64,000 nt of DNA from Novosphingobium rosa NBRC 15208 (GTDB lineage Bacteria; Pseudomonadota; Alphaproteobacteria; Sphingomonadales; Sphingomonadaceae): the NCBI RefSeq assembly GCF_001598555.1, contig NZ_BCZE01000020.1, forward strand, positions 1 to 64,000, in the 5' to 3' direction. Shown piece after piece: positions 1-8,411 of the stretch (positions are counted from its first letter, which is position 1; each line of letters begins with the position of its first letter). The notes below the pieces were generated by a model, which was not told the origin of the DNA, ran no database searches, and was given only the letters and a program-made list of their open reading frames with translations. A program made the position numbers and the translations under genes.

Positions 1-35
1 CCCGCCACTGGCGGGTCGAAGCAGGAGTTTTTCTG

Positions 36-1076
36 ATGTCCGTTTCGCAGCAGTTGCCCGTGGCCGATGGCTGGACGGCCTACACCTTCGGCGAGCCGGA
101 AAGCGTGCTGGACCGCAGCCAGATCTTCGACCTGTTTCAGGTGGTGCGCGGGGCGCTGTGGTATGACCCGCCCATTAGCCAGCTGGGGCTGGGGAAGGCC
201 TATCGCATGGCGCCGCACCATCAGAGCTGCGTGCTGCTGAAGCGCAATCTGCTGGCCGCCAGTTTCAAGCCGAATCGGTGGCTCAGCCGTGAGGAGTTCG
301 GCTCATGGGCGCTGGACTATCTTATCTTCGGGAATGCCTATCTGGAGCGAGTTGATAGCGTGGTGGGCACGCCCATCAATTTGAAGCGCAGCCCAGCGGC
401 TTGGACGCGGGTGGGAACCGAAAAGCCGGGGCAGTACTGGTTCGTGCAGCCCGGCGTGCTGAATTACGATTATCATGAGTACCAGGCGGGCACCGTGCAT
501 CATTTGCTGGAGCCTGACCCGTTGCAGGAGATCTATGGCATGCCGGAATATCTGTCGGCGGTGCAGAGCGGGCTTCTGAATGAGAACGCCACCCTGTTCC
601 GGCGCCGGTATTTCCTGAATGGGAGCCACGCGGGCTTCATCCTCTATGTCAGCGAGGCTTCCTACAGCAACGAGGATGCCGAGGAGCTGAAGGAGCAACT
701 GCGCGCCGCCAAGGGGCCGGGAAACTTCCGCAACCTGTTCATGCATATCCCCAATGGCAAAAAGGATGGCGTTCAAATCCTGCCGATCGCCGAGGTGGCG
801 GCCAAGGATGAGTTTCTGGGCATCAAGGAAGTGACCCGCGACGATATGCTGGCTGCGCACCGCGTGCCGCCCCAGCTGCTGGGCATCGTGCCCAAGAACG
901 GGACGGGGTTCGGCAGTGTGATTGATGCGGCGCGCAGCTTTTACGCCTTGGAAATCTGCCCGCTGCAGACACGGTTGATGGCGCTGAACGATTGGTTCGG
1001 TGAGGAGGTGCTGGCATTCGAAGAGCCCGCCAACATCGCGGCGCTGGCGCCGGCGGCTGTCGCGGCAAAGGGCTGA
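36..1076 (+). CDS. Phage portal protein (P2 gpQ-like)
   Basis: 346 aa, the usual length of P2-type portal proteins. In the family, twelve copies form the ring through which DNA enters and leaves the capsid. Recognisable family stretches are LGLGKAYRMAPHHQSC near residue 50, the GNAYLER segment, the LLEPDPLQEIYGMPEYL region around residue 155 and DMLAAHRVPPQLLGI near residue 275. The start is supported by AGGAG about 8 bases upstream. It is the first gene in the window and no other phage gene follows, so this is either the edge of a prophage lying to the left or an isolated remnant. A strong terminator follows at 1166-1199. Family assignment is confident; whether the prophage is intact cannot be seen. 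Confidence 0.9.
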   Translation: MSVSQQLPVADGWTAYTFGEPESVLDRSQIFDLFQVVRGALWYDPPISQLGLGKAYRMAPHHQSCVLLKRNLLAASFKPNRWLSREEFGSWALDYLIFGNAYLERVDSVVGTPINLKRSPAAWTRVGTEKPGQYWFVQPGVLNYDYHEYQAGTVHHLLEPDPLQEIYGMPEYLSAVQSGLLNENATLFRRRYFLNGSHAGFILYVSEASYSNEDAEELKEQLRAAKGPGNFRNLFMHIPNGKKDGVQILPIAEVAAKDEFLGIKEVTRDDMLAAHRVPPQLLGIVPKNGTGFGSVIDAARSFYALEICPLQTRLMALNDWFGEEVLAFEEPANIAALAPAAVAAKG

Positions 1077-1165
1077 TCTACCATAAGGGCGGCAGGGAAG
1101 GCCGTACAGGCGCGGCGCTAGCCGACCACTCACCGACATGCCCGAGCGCCGTAGCGGCGCCCAGC

Positions 1166-1199
1166 GGGGCCGAGGGACCACCCTCGGCCCCATTTTTTT
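1166..1199 (+). terminator. Rho-independent terminator after portal gene
   Basis: A perfect 11-bp stem, GGGGCCGAGGG at 1166-1176 and CCCTCGGCCCC at 1181-1191, has a 4-base loop and is followed by seven T residues at 1193-1199. This is a textbook intrinsic terminator for the portal gene. Confidence 0.9.
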
Positions 1200-1890
1200 G
1201 CCCTCGGCCCCCAAAAAATTTCGAGATCGAGAGGTGAGGCCCGACCCCAAGCGTCGCGCTTGCCCCCACCTCCCCAGCGCTTCCTTTTGCATCGGATTTT
1301 ATGCAGACAGGACCAGCCCAATGCACCCTGAGAGCCTGATTTCCCGGGCATGGCGGCCAATCGACAGCAAAATGGGCTCGACGCGCCCTGACGCAGCTCA
1401 ATGCACCTGGAAGGTTGGCCTGGGCTCACCAATTTGTGGCGCTGACAGAATGGGCGAAAACGCGAGATTTTAGCCGAGAGCCACCCCCATCCTCGGGAAA
1501 CGGGTTATATTTTCAATACTCCCACTTTGGTGCCCTGAAAACCGCAGAAATCCGCCATTTCTTGGTTTGCCGATACCCTGTTATTAGCTGGCAATGGCAA
1601 CACTGCATCAGAGTTATCCGTCTGAAATATAACAATATATTGATTAGTAATTGTTTCTCTAAATAGGGGTAATCTCATAACAGACTGATTGCCGGTTCTG
1701 TTGCCTCTAATTTTCTTGGATTTGCTGGATTGTTGCCGAGATAACCTACTTCCCGCACATATATCCGGTTTTGAAAATCATGCCCTCCCTAGACGCGTAG
1801 GCGCGCATGCGTGGCGGATTTAGGCCGGGCCAGGTAAGCCTAGTGGACTGTGCAAATATGTGCGCCAGCGCATTTCGCAGAGCATAGAGA
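1200..1890. other. Non-coding stretch with AT-rich core
   Basis: No convincing gene is seen. The short open frames here have no recognisable domain and no ribosome-binding site. Roughly 1480-1790 is visibly richer in A+T than the rest of the window, with runs such as AAATATAACAATATATTG near 1623. Next to a phage portal gene this fits a prophage boundary or other acquired DNA. I could not identify an attachment-site core or a tRNA target. Confidence 0.5.
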
Positions 1891-1891
1891 A

Positions 1892-1924
1892 AGGCCCAGA
1901 AGCGTGTGGGACGCTTCCGGGCCT
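1892..1924 (-). terminator. Hairpin, probable terminator of argP
   Basis: A 14-bp stem (1892-1905 with 1911-1924) contains one wobble position. Read on the minus strand it is followed by TTTCTCT, so it probably ends the argP transcript, whose stop codon lies about 145 bases upstream. Confidence 0.6.
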
Positions 1925-2068
1925 GATTTCCAGCGGATCAGGGCACCTTGTTAGGCTTGAAAGCGCCTAAGGTGACTGGTCGCACTGTATTGGTGGTAGC
2001 GCTCCTCCGCTACCATCTTTCCCCCAGGCGGGGATTTCCTGACATCATGATATCAGTCCGCATGGCGG

Positions 2069-2971
2069 TCACGGTGCAGTCTGGCGCAGCCTTGCCTTGG
2101 CCACCTTGCGCACGGCATCGGTCAGGCTCGTCAGGGCGGTGGCGTGCAGCCGGGCCACGGTCCAGTAAAGCTTCACCTCCAGCGGCGTGTCGGGCGTCAG
2201 TTCGACAAGGGAGCCATCGGCGATCCGGGGCGCGGCCAGCACCGCAGGCTGCATACCCCAGGCCATGCCCGCCAGCGCGAAATCGAGCATGCCGAAAGTC
2301 GAGGGCACCCAATGCACCGGCGAGTTCAGGGCGATGCCGTGATGCTCTTTGGCCCAGCGCGCCTGAAGCCCGTCGCTGCGCTCGAAATTGAGGCAGGGGG
2401 CGCGGTTCAGGCTGTCCGCCGTCACGCCTTCGGGGAAGTAACGGGCTGCGAAATCCGGGCTGCAGCAGGCCTGATAGACCAGACGCCCCAAGGGAATGGT
2501 CTTGCAGCCCTGCACCGTGCCCGGATCTGCGGAGACGGCGGCCAGCACCTCGCCGGAACGCAGCCGGTCGGCGGTGACGCCCTCATCCTCGATGATGAAG
2601 TCGAGCAGAAAGCCGGTGGAGCGGGCGAATGCCGCCGCCGCTTCGGGCAACCAGCTGGCCATGCTGTCGGAATTGACCGCCACTTTCAGCGTCACCGGCG
2701 CATCGGCTTCGCTTGCGGGCAGGGCGAGGGTGGGGCGCAGGTCGGCCTCCAGCAGTTGCACCTGATCGACATGGGCGCACAGCCGCCGCCCCAGTTCGGT
2801 GGGCAGGCAGGGCTGGCCCCGCACGATGGTGATGCTGCCCAGCCGCTCCTCCAGCGCCCTGACCCTTTGCGAGACAGCCGAGGGCGTGATGCCGAGCTTT
2901 TCAGCGGCGCGTTCGAAGCTGCCTTCGCGCACCACGCAGGCCACGGCGGCAAGGGCAGGGTAATCGAGCAT
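2069..2971 (-). CDS. argP: LysR-family regulator ArgP
   Basis: 300 aa with the N-terminal LysR helix-turn-helix (FERAAEKLGITPSAVSQRV, about residues 20-40) followed by the substrate-binding effector domain. The HTH and the LDYPALAAV start closely match ArgP/IciA, the lysine/arginine-responsive activator of the exporter ArgO. I chose the start at 2971 because it aligns with the short N-terminus of ArgP; an in-frame extension to 3169 is open but would run through the promoter region and into the divergent gene. It is divergent from an ArgO/LysE exporter 73 bp away, the classical arrangement. A perfect palindrome covers the start (2971-2991) and may allow autoregulation. Confidence 0.88.
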   Translation of the reverse strand: MLDYPALAAVACVVREGSFERAAEKLGITPSAVSQRVRALEERLGSITIVRGQPCLPTELGRRLCAHVDQVQLLEADLRPTLALPASEADAPVTLKVAVNSDSMASWLPEAAAAFARSTGFLLDFIIEDEGVTADRLRSGEVLAAVSADPGTVQGCKTIPLGRLVYQACCSPDFAARYFPEGVTADSLNRAPCLNFERSDGLQARWAKEHHGIALNSPVHWVPSTFGMLDFALAGMAWGMQPAVLAAPRIADGSLVELTPDTPLEVKLYWTVARLHATALTSLTDAVRKVAKARLRQTAP

Positions 2972-2991
2972 GATGAAGCTGTACTTCATCA
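2971..2991. promoter_or_regulatory. Palindrome at argP start, candidate ArgP operator
   Basis: TGATGAAG-CTGTA-CTTCATCA is a perfect 8-bp inverted repeat with a 5-base spacer. It lies over the argP start codon within the argP-argO divergent region and has the size expected of a LysR-type site. Binding is inferred, not shown. Confidence 0.5.
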
Positions 2992-3044
2992 GGGTTAGAA
3001 GAACAAGTTTTGCTGAATCGACGATCCGCCTCATAGGCCCGTCC

Positions 3045-3677
3045 ATGATCCAGCTTTTTCCCACCTTCCTCACCGGCTTCGCCATGTCCGCAGCGCTGAT
3101 CGTGGCCATTGGCGCGCAAAACCTCTTTGTGTTGCGACAGGGGCTGAAACGCCAGCATGTCGGCGCCATCGTGCTGTTTTGCGGCAGCGCGGATGCGGTG
3201 CTGATCGCGGCGGGCGTGGGCGGCGTGGGGGCGTTGCTGGGCGCGCTACCTCAGCTGACCATGGTGCTCACCCTGTGCGGCGCGCTGTTTCTGGGCTGGT
3301 ATGGCGTGAAGGCTTTTCAGCGGATGATGACGCCCGAGGCGATGGGCGCTGAGGGGGGCGTCACCGATCAGGGCAGCGTCACGCTGGGCCGGGCGCTGGC
3401 GGCCACGGCCGCTTTCACCTTCCTCAACCCGCATGTCTATCTCGATACGGTGCTGCTGATGGGCGCGGCGGGTTCGGCGCAGGCGCCCGCCTTGCGGCCT
3501 GTCTTCGTCGCGGGGGCGGCCTGCGCGAGCATCGTCTGGTTTGCGGCGCTTGGCTATGGAGCGCGTGTTCTCACGCCGCTGTTCGCCCGCCCTGCCGCGT
3601 GGCGGGTGCTGGATGCGATTGTGGGTGCCACCATGCTGGTGCTGGCCGCATCGCTGATCGGGAGACTGTTGACATGA
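3045..3677 (+). CDS. argO: LysE/ArgO-type amino-acid exporter
   Basis: 210 aa membrane protein of the LysE family, which exports lysine or arginine across the inner membrane. Family marks are the N-terminal GFAMSAALIVAIGAQNLFVLRQG (about residues 10-30; the IGAQN motif is typical) and NPHVYLDTVLLMG near residue 130. About six hydrophobic segments are visible. The start at ATG 3045 gives the standard short N-terminus; upstream ATGs would place the start inside the argP operator. Divergence from argP indicates control by ArgP in response to basic amino acids. It converges on a receptor gene, with a hairpin between them. Confidence 0.9.
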   Translation: MIQLFPTFLTGFAMSAALIVAIGAQNLFVLRQGLKRQHVGAIVLFCGSADAVLIAAGVGGVGALLGALPQLTMVLTLCGALFLGWYGVKAFQRMMTPEAMGAEGGVTDQGSVTLGRALAATAAFTFLNPHVYLDTVLLMGAAGSAQAPALRPVFVAGAACASIVWFAALGYGARVLTPLFARPAAWRVLDAIVGATMLVLAASLIGRLLT

Positions 3678-3760
3678 GTGCGTCCATCCTGTGGCGGCAG
3701 GTCATGGCAATCTGCGAGGTGACCGTGCGGCAACGTTATGAGGCGCCATGGCGGGAAGCC

Positions 3761-3789
3761 GGGGCAGAGCGATGGGCCCGCTCTGCCCC
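3761..3789. terminator. Hairpin between convergent argO and receptor genes
   Basis: A perfect 11-bp stem (GGGGCAGAGCG at 3761-3771 with its complement at 3779-3789) and a 7-base loop sit between the ends of two convergent genes. No T-tract is present on either side, so it may be only part of the termination signal. Confidence 0.5.
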
Positions 3790-3795
3790 CAGGCG

Positions 3796-6333
3796 TCAAT
3801 CCTCAGCCGAAGAGCCCGGATTGCGCCCGAAGTTGTAGCGCACGCCCACCATAAAGGCGCGCCCGGGGGCGGGGGTGCGGAATTGCTCGTCCTGCCCGTT
3901 GTAGATGTTGGTGCCCAGCACGCCGAAGGTGGCGTAATGGCGGTTGAACAGATTGGTGATGTTGGCGAACAGCTCCACATGCGCCGCCGGCATCACATGC
4001 AGATCGAGGTTGACCAGCGCATAGCCGGGCACCGCGCCATTGAGATTGGCCTCGTCGCCATGGGCATACTGGCTGGAGACCGCGATCAGATTGGCCCCCA
4101 CCGCCAGCTGCCGGATCGGCGTGTAGAGCGCCCGCAGCTTGACCGTATCGGAGGGAATGCCGGTGATATGGTTGCCCGGCTGCACCGTATCGCCATTCTC
4201 ATCGGTGAAGCTGGAGCGATAGGTCGCGGCAACATGGCCATAGCTGGCGCCCAGATGCAGCCTGGCGAAATCGCCCGTCAGGCCTACTTCCACGCCCTGC
4301 CGCTGGGTTTTTCCGACATTGGCGAAATAGCCCATGCCCGAACTGTCGAAGATGAACTGGATGTCGTTGTTGAGCCGCGTGCGATAGAACGCCGCATTCC
4401 AGCCGATATGCTTCCCGATGGCGCCGCGTCCGCCGACCTCGATGGTGCGGGCGACGACGGGTTTGAGTTCGGGGTCGCCGTTGAAGCCGGTGGGCAGGGC
4501 GCAGGGCCGGGCCGGATCGGCGCAGGCCAGTTCGATGGCGGTGGGCGCGCGCATCGCCTCGCTGTAATTGGCGAAGAGGCCGATTGCCTTCAGCGGGTTC
4601 CACACGATCCCCACCGCAGGGTTCACCCGGCGATAGGTGTGTGAGCCATTGACAGGTGCCACCTCCGGCCCGGCCACGCCGCCTGTGGGGATTTTGGCGG
4701 TGGTCAGCGATGAACCGGCCCCGGCGGTGCCGGAGGTCGTCCAGTAGGAGGCGCCGATATAGGCGGGGTTGTAATATTTGCGCCCGTCCATGCCCGTCCA
4801 GCTGAAGCCGCCATCTTCATTGAGGAACTGGCTGTTGCTGCCGCCCAGCGACACATGCGTTGAGGTGAAGCTGACCGAGCCGGTGATGCCCAGCCTGTCC
4901 GTCAGCGAAAGCATGTCGCGGGCAAAGATGTTGTAGCTGCTGTTGTGCGAGGCAATCGCCACGCGACTCACCAGCGGATTGCCCTGAAAGCCCGCGGTGC
5001 TGCCATATTTGAAGTTCCACGGCATCATCACCGTCTGATAATTCACCAGATAGGCCAGCCAGGTGCTTTGATCGTAACGGATGTTTGAGGTTTCCCAGTT
5101 GCCGCCCAGATTGAAGTCGTTCTTCAACCCGAAGATCGGAGCATCCACGTCGATCAGCGCATTGCCGCCAAAGGTCCGCTGGTTGACGTTGGAGAGCACC
5201 ATCGAGGTGTTGATGTTGTCCTCGTAATTATGGATCGGCAGGCTGCCGGTGTAGGGCCGGAAGTTGGCGTATTTGGCGGTGCCCTGCGCATAAGGGTTGA
5301 TCTGGTAGAGATCGAGCGCCGTGCCGTTCACCGCATCCGCCGTGCAGTTGCGCGATTCACCGCCCTCGCAACCATCGTCATTGCTGGCATTGCTGTTGCT
5401 GGAATGCGCTTTCGAGCGGCGATAATAGACATTGCCGCTGATCTTCACATTGGAGGCCAGCCGCGCATCGGCCTTGAGGTTCACAATGACCTGATTGTTC
5501 GAAACATTGTCCGGCCAGGTATAGGCCATCTGCGGCGTGCCCAGCATCGAGAGCGGCAGCGCCTGCGTGCCGTTGAGCGATGTGTCCGACCATACCGCAC
5601 CCAGCTCGGCGTTGGCCGAGGTGCCATGCCAGCGCAGCTTGCCATAGGCCTGCTTGACCAGCGTGCTGGTGTACCAGCGATAGCCGTCCTGTTCGTCATA
5701 ATTGCCCGCCACGAACCAGTCGAAGGCCTTGTTGGCGAAGGTGCCGCCCGCCTCGGCCTGCACCGCCTTGCGGTTGAAGGAGCCGGCCTGCATGGTGACG
5801 CCCAGCCCGCCATTGTCGGCGCCGTTCTTGGTGTCGAGCACCAGCGCGCCGCCCAGCGTGTTGAGCCCGAACAAGGGGTTGGAGCCGGGCAGCACCTCCA
5901 CCTGCCTGACGGCATTGAGCGGGATCAGATCCCAGTTGACGATCGAGCCGAAGGCCTCGTTCATCCGCACCCCGTCGAGATAGACCGACAGGCCGGTGGG
6001 CGAGCCGAGCAAGGATGTCGCCTGAAAACCGCGATAGGACACGTCGCTCTGATAGGGGCTGCCGGTGCCGTTGCTCAGCGCGATCGAGCCGAGATTGGCA
6101 TTGAGCAGATCGGCCAGATTTTCATGGTTCTGGCGGATGAGGGCATCACCCGAAAGCACCTGCGCATTGGCGGGCACATTGCTCAACGTGGTGGTGTCGC
6201 TGGCCAGCGGCGCGGTGACGACGATGGCGGGGCTGCTCTCCATGGCGGCGGCATCGGCGGCCAGCGCGGGGGTGGCGGTCAGCAGGCTTCCGGCCAGACA
6301 GGTCGCGCCCAGCAGCATTATCTTCTTGGTCAT
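3796..6333 (-). CDS. TonB-dependent outer-membrane receptor 1
   Basis: 845 aa. A signal peptide (MTKKIMLLG... ending TPALA, about 25 residues) is followed by a plug domain with the usual INWDLIPL/VEVLPGSNPLFGLNTLGGALV stretch near residue 150, then a long beta-barrel ending in an aromatic residue-rich strand (VGVRYNFG before a short tail). Such receptors import scarce ligands (siderophores, cofactors, sugars) powered by TonB. The ligand is not evident. It lies 123 bp downstream of a two-component regulator on the same strand, and its ribosome-binding site can be paired with an upstream element (6342-6431), suggesting leader control. A role in lanthanide-complex or PQQ uptake for the nearby quinoprotein island is possible but purely contextual. 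Confidence 0.9.
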   Translation of the reverse strand: MTKKIMLLGATCLAGSLLTATPALAADAAAMESSPAIVVTAPLASDTTTLSNVPANAQVLSGDALIRQNHENLADLLNANLGSIALSNGTGSPYQSDVSYRGFQATSLLGSPTGLSVYLDGVRMNEAFGSIVNWDLIPLNAVRQVEVLPGSNPLFGLNTLGGALVLDTKNGADNGGLGVTMQAGSFNRKAVQAEAGGTFANKAFDWFVAGNYDEQDGYRWYTSTLVKQAYGKLRWHGTSANAELGAVWSDTSLNGTQALPLSMLGTPQMAYTWPDNVSNNQVIVNLKADARLASNVKISGNVYYRRSKAHSSNSNASNDDGCEGGESRNCTADAVNGTALDLYQINPYAQGTAKYANFRPYTGSLPIHNYEDNINTSMVLSNVNQRTFGGNALIDVDAPIFGLKNDFNLGGNWETSNIRYDQSTWLAYLVNYQTVMMPWNFKYGSTAGFQGNPLVSRVAIASHNSSYNIFARDMLSLTDRLGITGSVSFTSTHVSLGGSNSQFLNEDGGFSWTGMDGRKYYNPAYIGASYWTTSGTAGAGSSLTTAKIPTGGVAGPEVAPVNGSHTYRRVNPAVGIVWNPLKAIGLFANYSEAMRAPTAIELACADPARPCALPTGFNGDPELKPVVARTIEVGGRGAIGKHIGWNAAFYRTRLNNDIQFIFDSSGMGYFANVGKTQRQGVEVGLTGDFARLHLGASYGHVAATYRSSFTDENGDTVQPGNHITGIPSDTVKLRALYTPIRQLAVGANLIAVSSQYAHGDEANLNGAVPGYALVNLDLHVMPAAHVELFANITNLFNRHYATFGVLGTNIYNGQDEQFRTPAPGRAFMVGVRYNFGRNPGSSAED

Positions 6334-6341
6334 GATTGTCG

Positions 6342-6431
6342 TCCCCTCCCGCGCATTTTATCCCGGATCGGTTCATCCGGTTGCTGCGGCTTTCATCGTC
6401 TGCATCCTGATTATCAGGCTGCGGGAGGGGA
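6342..6431 (-). promoter_or_regulatory. Leader with RBS-sequestering stem, upstream of receptor 1
   Basis: TCCCCTCCCGC at 6342-6352 and GCGGGAGGGGA at 6421-6431 form a perfect 11-bp long-range inverted repeat. On the minus-strand transcript the 3' arm contains the GGAGGGG ribosome-binding site just before the receptor ATG. Between the arms lie two small palindromes, CCTGATTATCAGG (6406-6418) and CCGGAT...ATCCGG (about 6363-6380), giving a possible three-way junction. I do not recognise a known riboswitch class. Confidence 0.5.
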
Positions 6432-6453
6432 ATCCTGACGAAACCGTCAGGAT
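6406..6453. promoter_or_regulatory. Paired CCTGA/TCAGG palindromes, candidate regulator site
   Basis: Two inverted repeats share the same half-sites: CCTGATTATCAGG (6406-6418) and CCTGACGAAACCGTCAGG (6434-6451, extended to 6432-6453). Their centres are about 30 bp apart, three helical turns, between the response regulator and receptor 1. They could be operators; the second could also act as the terminator of the regulator operon. Confidence 0.4.
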
Positions 6454-6456
6454 GAC

Positions 6457-7134
6457 CTAAGGTATAAGGTCACAGACCAGCTGCACGCCCTGACCTTTGA
6501 CAGCGCGCACGGTAAGTTCCGGGGCATATTCGGCCAGACGGCGGCGCAGGATGCTGATGGAAACATCCAACGTGTTGTCTGTGATGGAGGAATCCTCGCC
6601 CCAGACAGTATCGATCAGTGTCTGGCGGGGCATAAGGCCCCCCCGCCTGGCCGCCAATTGCAGCAAGAGGGCATGGGCCTTGGGCTCCATGGTCAGCTTC
6701 GCGCCATGGCGTAGAATCTGCCCCCTGGCCTGATCCACGCTGAGCGACCCGAAGGCGATGGGCGCGGGCGCCAATTGCTCCGCGCGACGTGCCAGAACGG
6801 TGATGCGTGCCACCAGCTCGGCAAAGGCGAAGGGCTTGGGCAGGTAATCGTCGGTTCCGGCCTCGAAGCCTTCGAGGCGGTCGTCCAGCGCGGCGCGCGC
6901 GGTCAGCATCAGCACCGGCATGCGGTGGCCTTGCGCGCGCAATTGGCGGCAGAGATCCAGCCCATCGCCATCGGGCAGACCCAGATCGAGGATCACCACA
7001 CGAACCTCGCCCGCGTTGACCTGATCGAGCAGCTCCGAGCCGCGCCTCAGCCAGCGGATGGGGAAGCCGCGCGTCGCCAGACCCTGGCTGACGCAGCTGC
7101 CGATGGCCACATCATCCTCGACCAGCAGGATCAT
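6457..7134 (-). CDS. OmpR-family response regulator
   Basis: 225 aa. The receiver domain has the acidic pocket (EDD at residues 6-8), phospho-acceptor D50 in VVILDLGLPDGDG and the conserved Lys at 100 in DDYLPKPF. The C-terminal half is an OmpR/PhoB winged helix (LTMEPKAHALLLQLA, then DNTLDVSISILRRRL). The start at 7134 overlaps the kinase stop by ATGA, so the two are translationally coupled; an upstream in-frame start would lie inside the kinase gene. It is the last gene of the receptor 2 - kinase - regulator operon, and paired palindromes downstream are candidate binding sites in front of receptor 1. Confidence 0.93.
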   Translation of the reverse strand: MILLVEDDVAIGSCVSQGLATRGFPIRWLRRGSELLDQVNAGEVRVVILDLGLPDGDGLDLCRQLRAQGHRMPVLMLTARAALDDRLEGFEAGTDDYLPKPFAFAELVARITVLARRAEQLAPAPIAFGSLSVDQARGQILRHGAKLTMEPKAHALLLQLAARRGGLMPRQTLIDTVWGEDSSITDNTLDVSISILRRRLAEYAPELTVRAVKGQGVQLVCDLIP

Positions 7135-8411
7135 GCGGCATCCTCCTTCAGCAAGGGCAAGTCCATCACGATCCGGCATCCGGTGCCTTCGCGGTTTTCG
7201 GCGCGGATGGCGCCGCCATGCTGCTCGACCACCCAGCGGGCCAGCGCCAGTCCCAGACCGGTGCCGCCGCGCATCCTGCCGCCCTCGGCCTGATAATAGG
7301 CGTCGAAAATGCGGGGCAGTTCGCCGGGCAGCACGCCGGGGCCGGTGTCCGCGATGGCGATGGTGGCGGTGTGGCCGTTGCCGCCTGACGACACATCCAG
7401 CGTCCCGCCCGGATCGGAGAACTTGAGCCCATTGTCGATCACCGCCAGTGCGGCCTGAGCCAGCCAGCGCCGATCCCCCTCCACGATGATCGGGGCGAGC
7501 GCATGATCCTGCCGGATCGTCACGCCGATGGATCGGGCATAGGGCTGGGCCTGCAAGGCGGCGCTGGCCAGCACGTCAGCCAGATCGCAGGGGTGCGACG
7601 CCATCACCGGGCGCCCTTCGGCGGCGCTGGAAAGGGACAGCAGTTCCTCGATGCGGTGATGGAGAAAGCCGGTCTGGGCCACGATATCGCGCAGCGGTGC
7701 CGCAGCATCGGCCCCGCTGTCCAGCGCCACCTCGGCCATCACGCGGATGGCGGTGACGGGGGTGCGCAGCTCATGGCTGGCCTTGGCGAAGAACAGGCGG
7801 CGCGATTGGTCGATGGCGCGCAGGTCTTGCGTGCGGGCGGCCACCTCGGCCGTCAGATCGCGGTTGGAGCGTTGCAGCTGGATCAGGCCGGTGGCGGCCG
7901 CCCCCAAAGCCGTCAGCGCCAGCAAAGCCCCAAGCATGATCGTATCGCGGCGGATGCGGGCGAGGTCGATGCGGACGGTGGCCACCTCACGCTGCTCGTT
8001 GCTGTCGATCGCTTTCACCATGGCGATCAGTTGGGGGCGAGTCTCGGGGCGTTGCGCCAAACCGGCCAGCGTATCGGCGCGGGCCAGCTCTTCGTTTTGG
8101 GCCTGTTGCTGCCGGTGGCTCAGGAACTGGCGCTCTTGCCGGATCAGATCGCGATAGGCCGTCAGATTGTTCCGCAAGGCCTGAGCGCTCAACCCTTCCG
8201 CATCGCGGGCAAGATCGGACACCAGCGCGGCCTGCTGCCGGGCGATCAACGCATGCTCGAACTGGCGCGAGGCAGCCATCAGGCTCAGCGAAAAGCCCAG
8301 CAGCAGGCCCAAAATCGATCCGCCAAGAACCAGCAGCAACAGCATCAGGCGCAGGGCAGGGCGCCGACGCCCTTCGCCTCCCATCCCTGGCTCTGGCGCG
8401 ATCTGGCTCAC
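7131..8411 (-). CDS. Sensor histidine kinase
   Basis: 426 aa membrane kinase. Transmembrane segments at about 20-46 and 157-177 flank a periplasmic domain of about 110 residues with heptad-rich helices. The HisKA box ASHELRTPVTAIR carries phospho-acceptor H213; the ATPase domain shows N-box VIDNGLKFSD, G1 DTGPGV and G2 GGTGLGLAL. It starts with GTG overlapping the TGA of the upstream receptor gene (GTGA) and ends overlapping the regulator. Being locked between two receptor genes suggests that it senses the ligand, or the ligand shortage, that the receptors handle. The signal itself is unknown. Confidence 0.93.
   Translation of the reverse strand: MSQIAPEPGMGGEGRRRPALRLMLLLLVLGGSILGLLLGFSLSLMAASRQFEHALIARQQAALVSDLARDAEGLSAQALRNNLTAYRDLIRQERQFLSHRQQQAQNEELARADTLAGLAQRPETRPQLIAMVKAIDSNEQREVATVRIDLARIRRDTIMLGALLALTALGAAATGLIQLQRSNRDLTAEVAARTQDLRAIDQSRRLFFAKASHELRTPVTAIRVMAEVALDSGADAAAPLRDIVAQTGFLHHRIEELLSLSSAAEGRPVMASHPCDLADVLASAALQAQPYARSIGVTIRQDHALAPIIVEGDRRWLAQAALAVIDNGLKFSDPGGTLDVSSGGNGHTATIAIADTGPGVLPGELPRIFDAYYQAEGGRMRGGTGLGLALARWVVEQHGGAIRAENREGTGCRIVMDLPLLKEDAA

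Noticed and set aside
1130..1666. Short open frames downstream of the portal gene on both strands
   Set aside because: No domain, no ribosome-binding site, and they cross a strong terminator and AT-rich DNA; not supported as genes.
5230..6438. Long plus-strand open frame opposite receptor 1
   Set aside because: Antisense shadow of a high-GC gene; biased composition and no recognisable domain. The same applies to similar long frames opposite most genes here.
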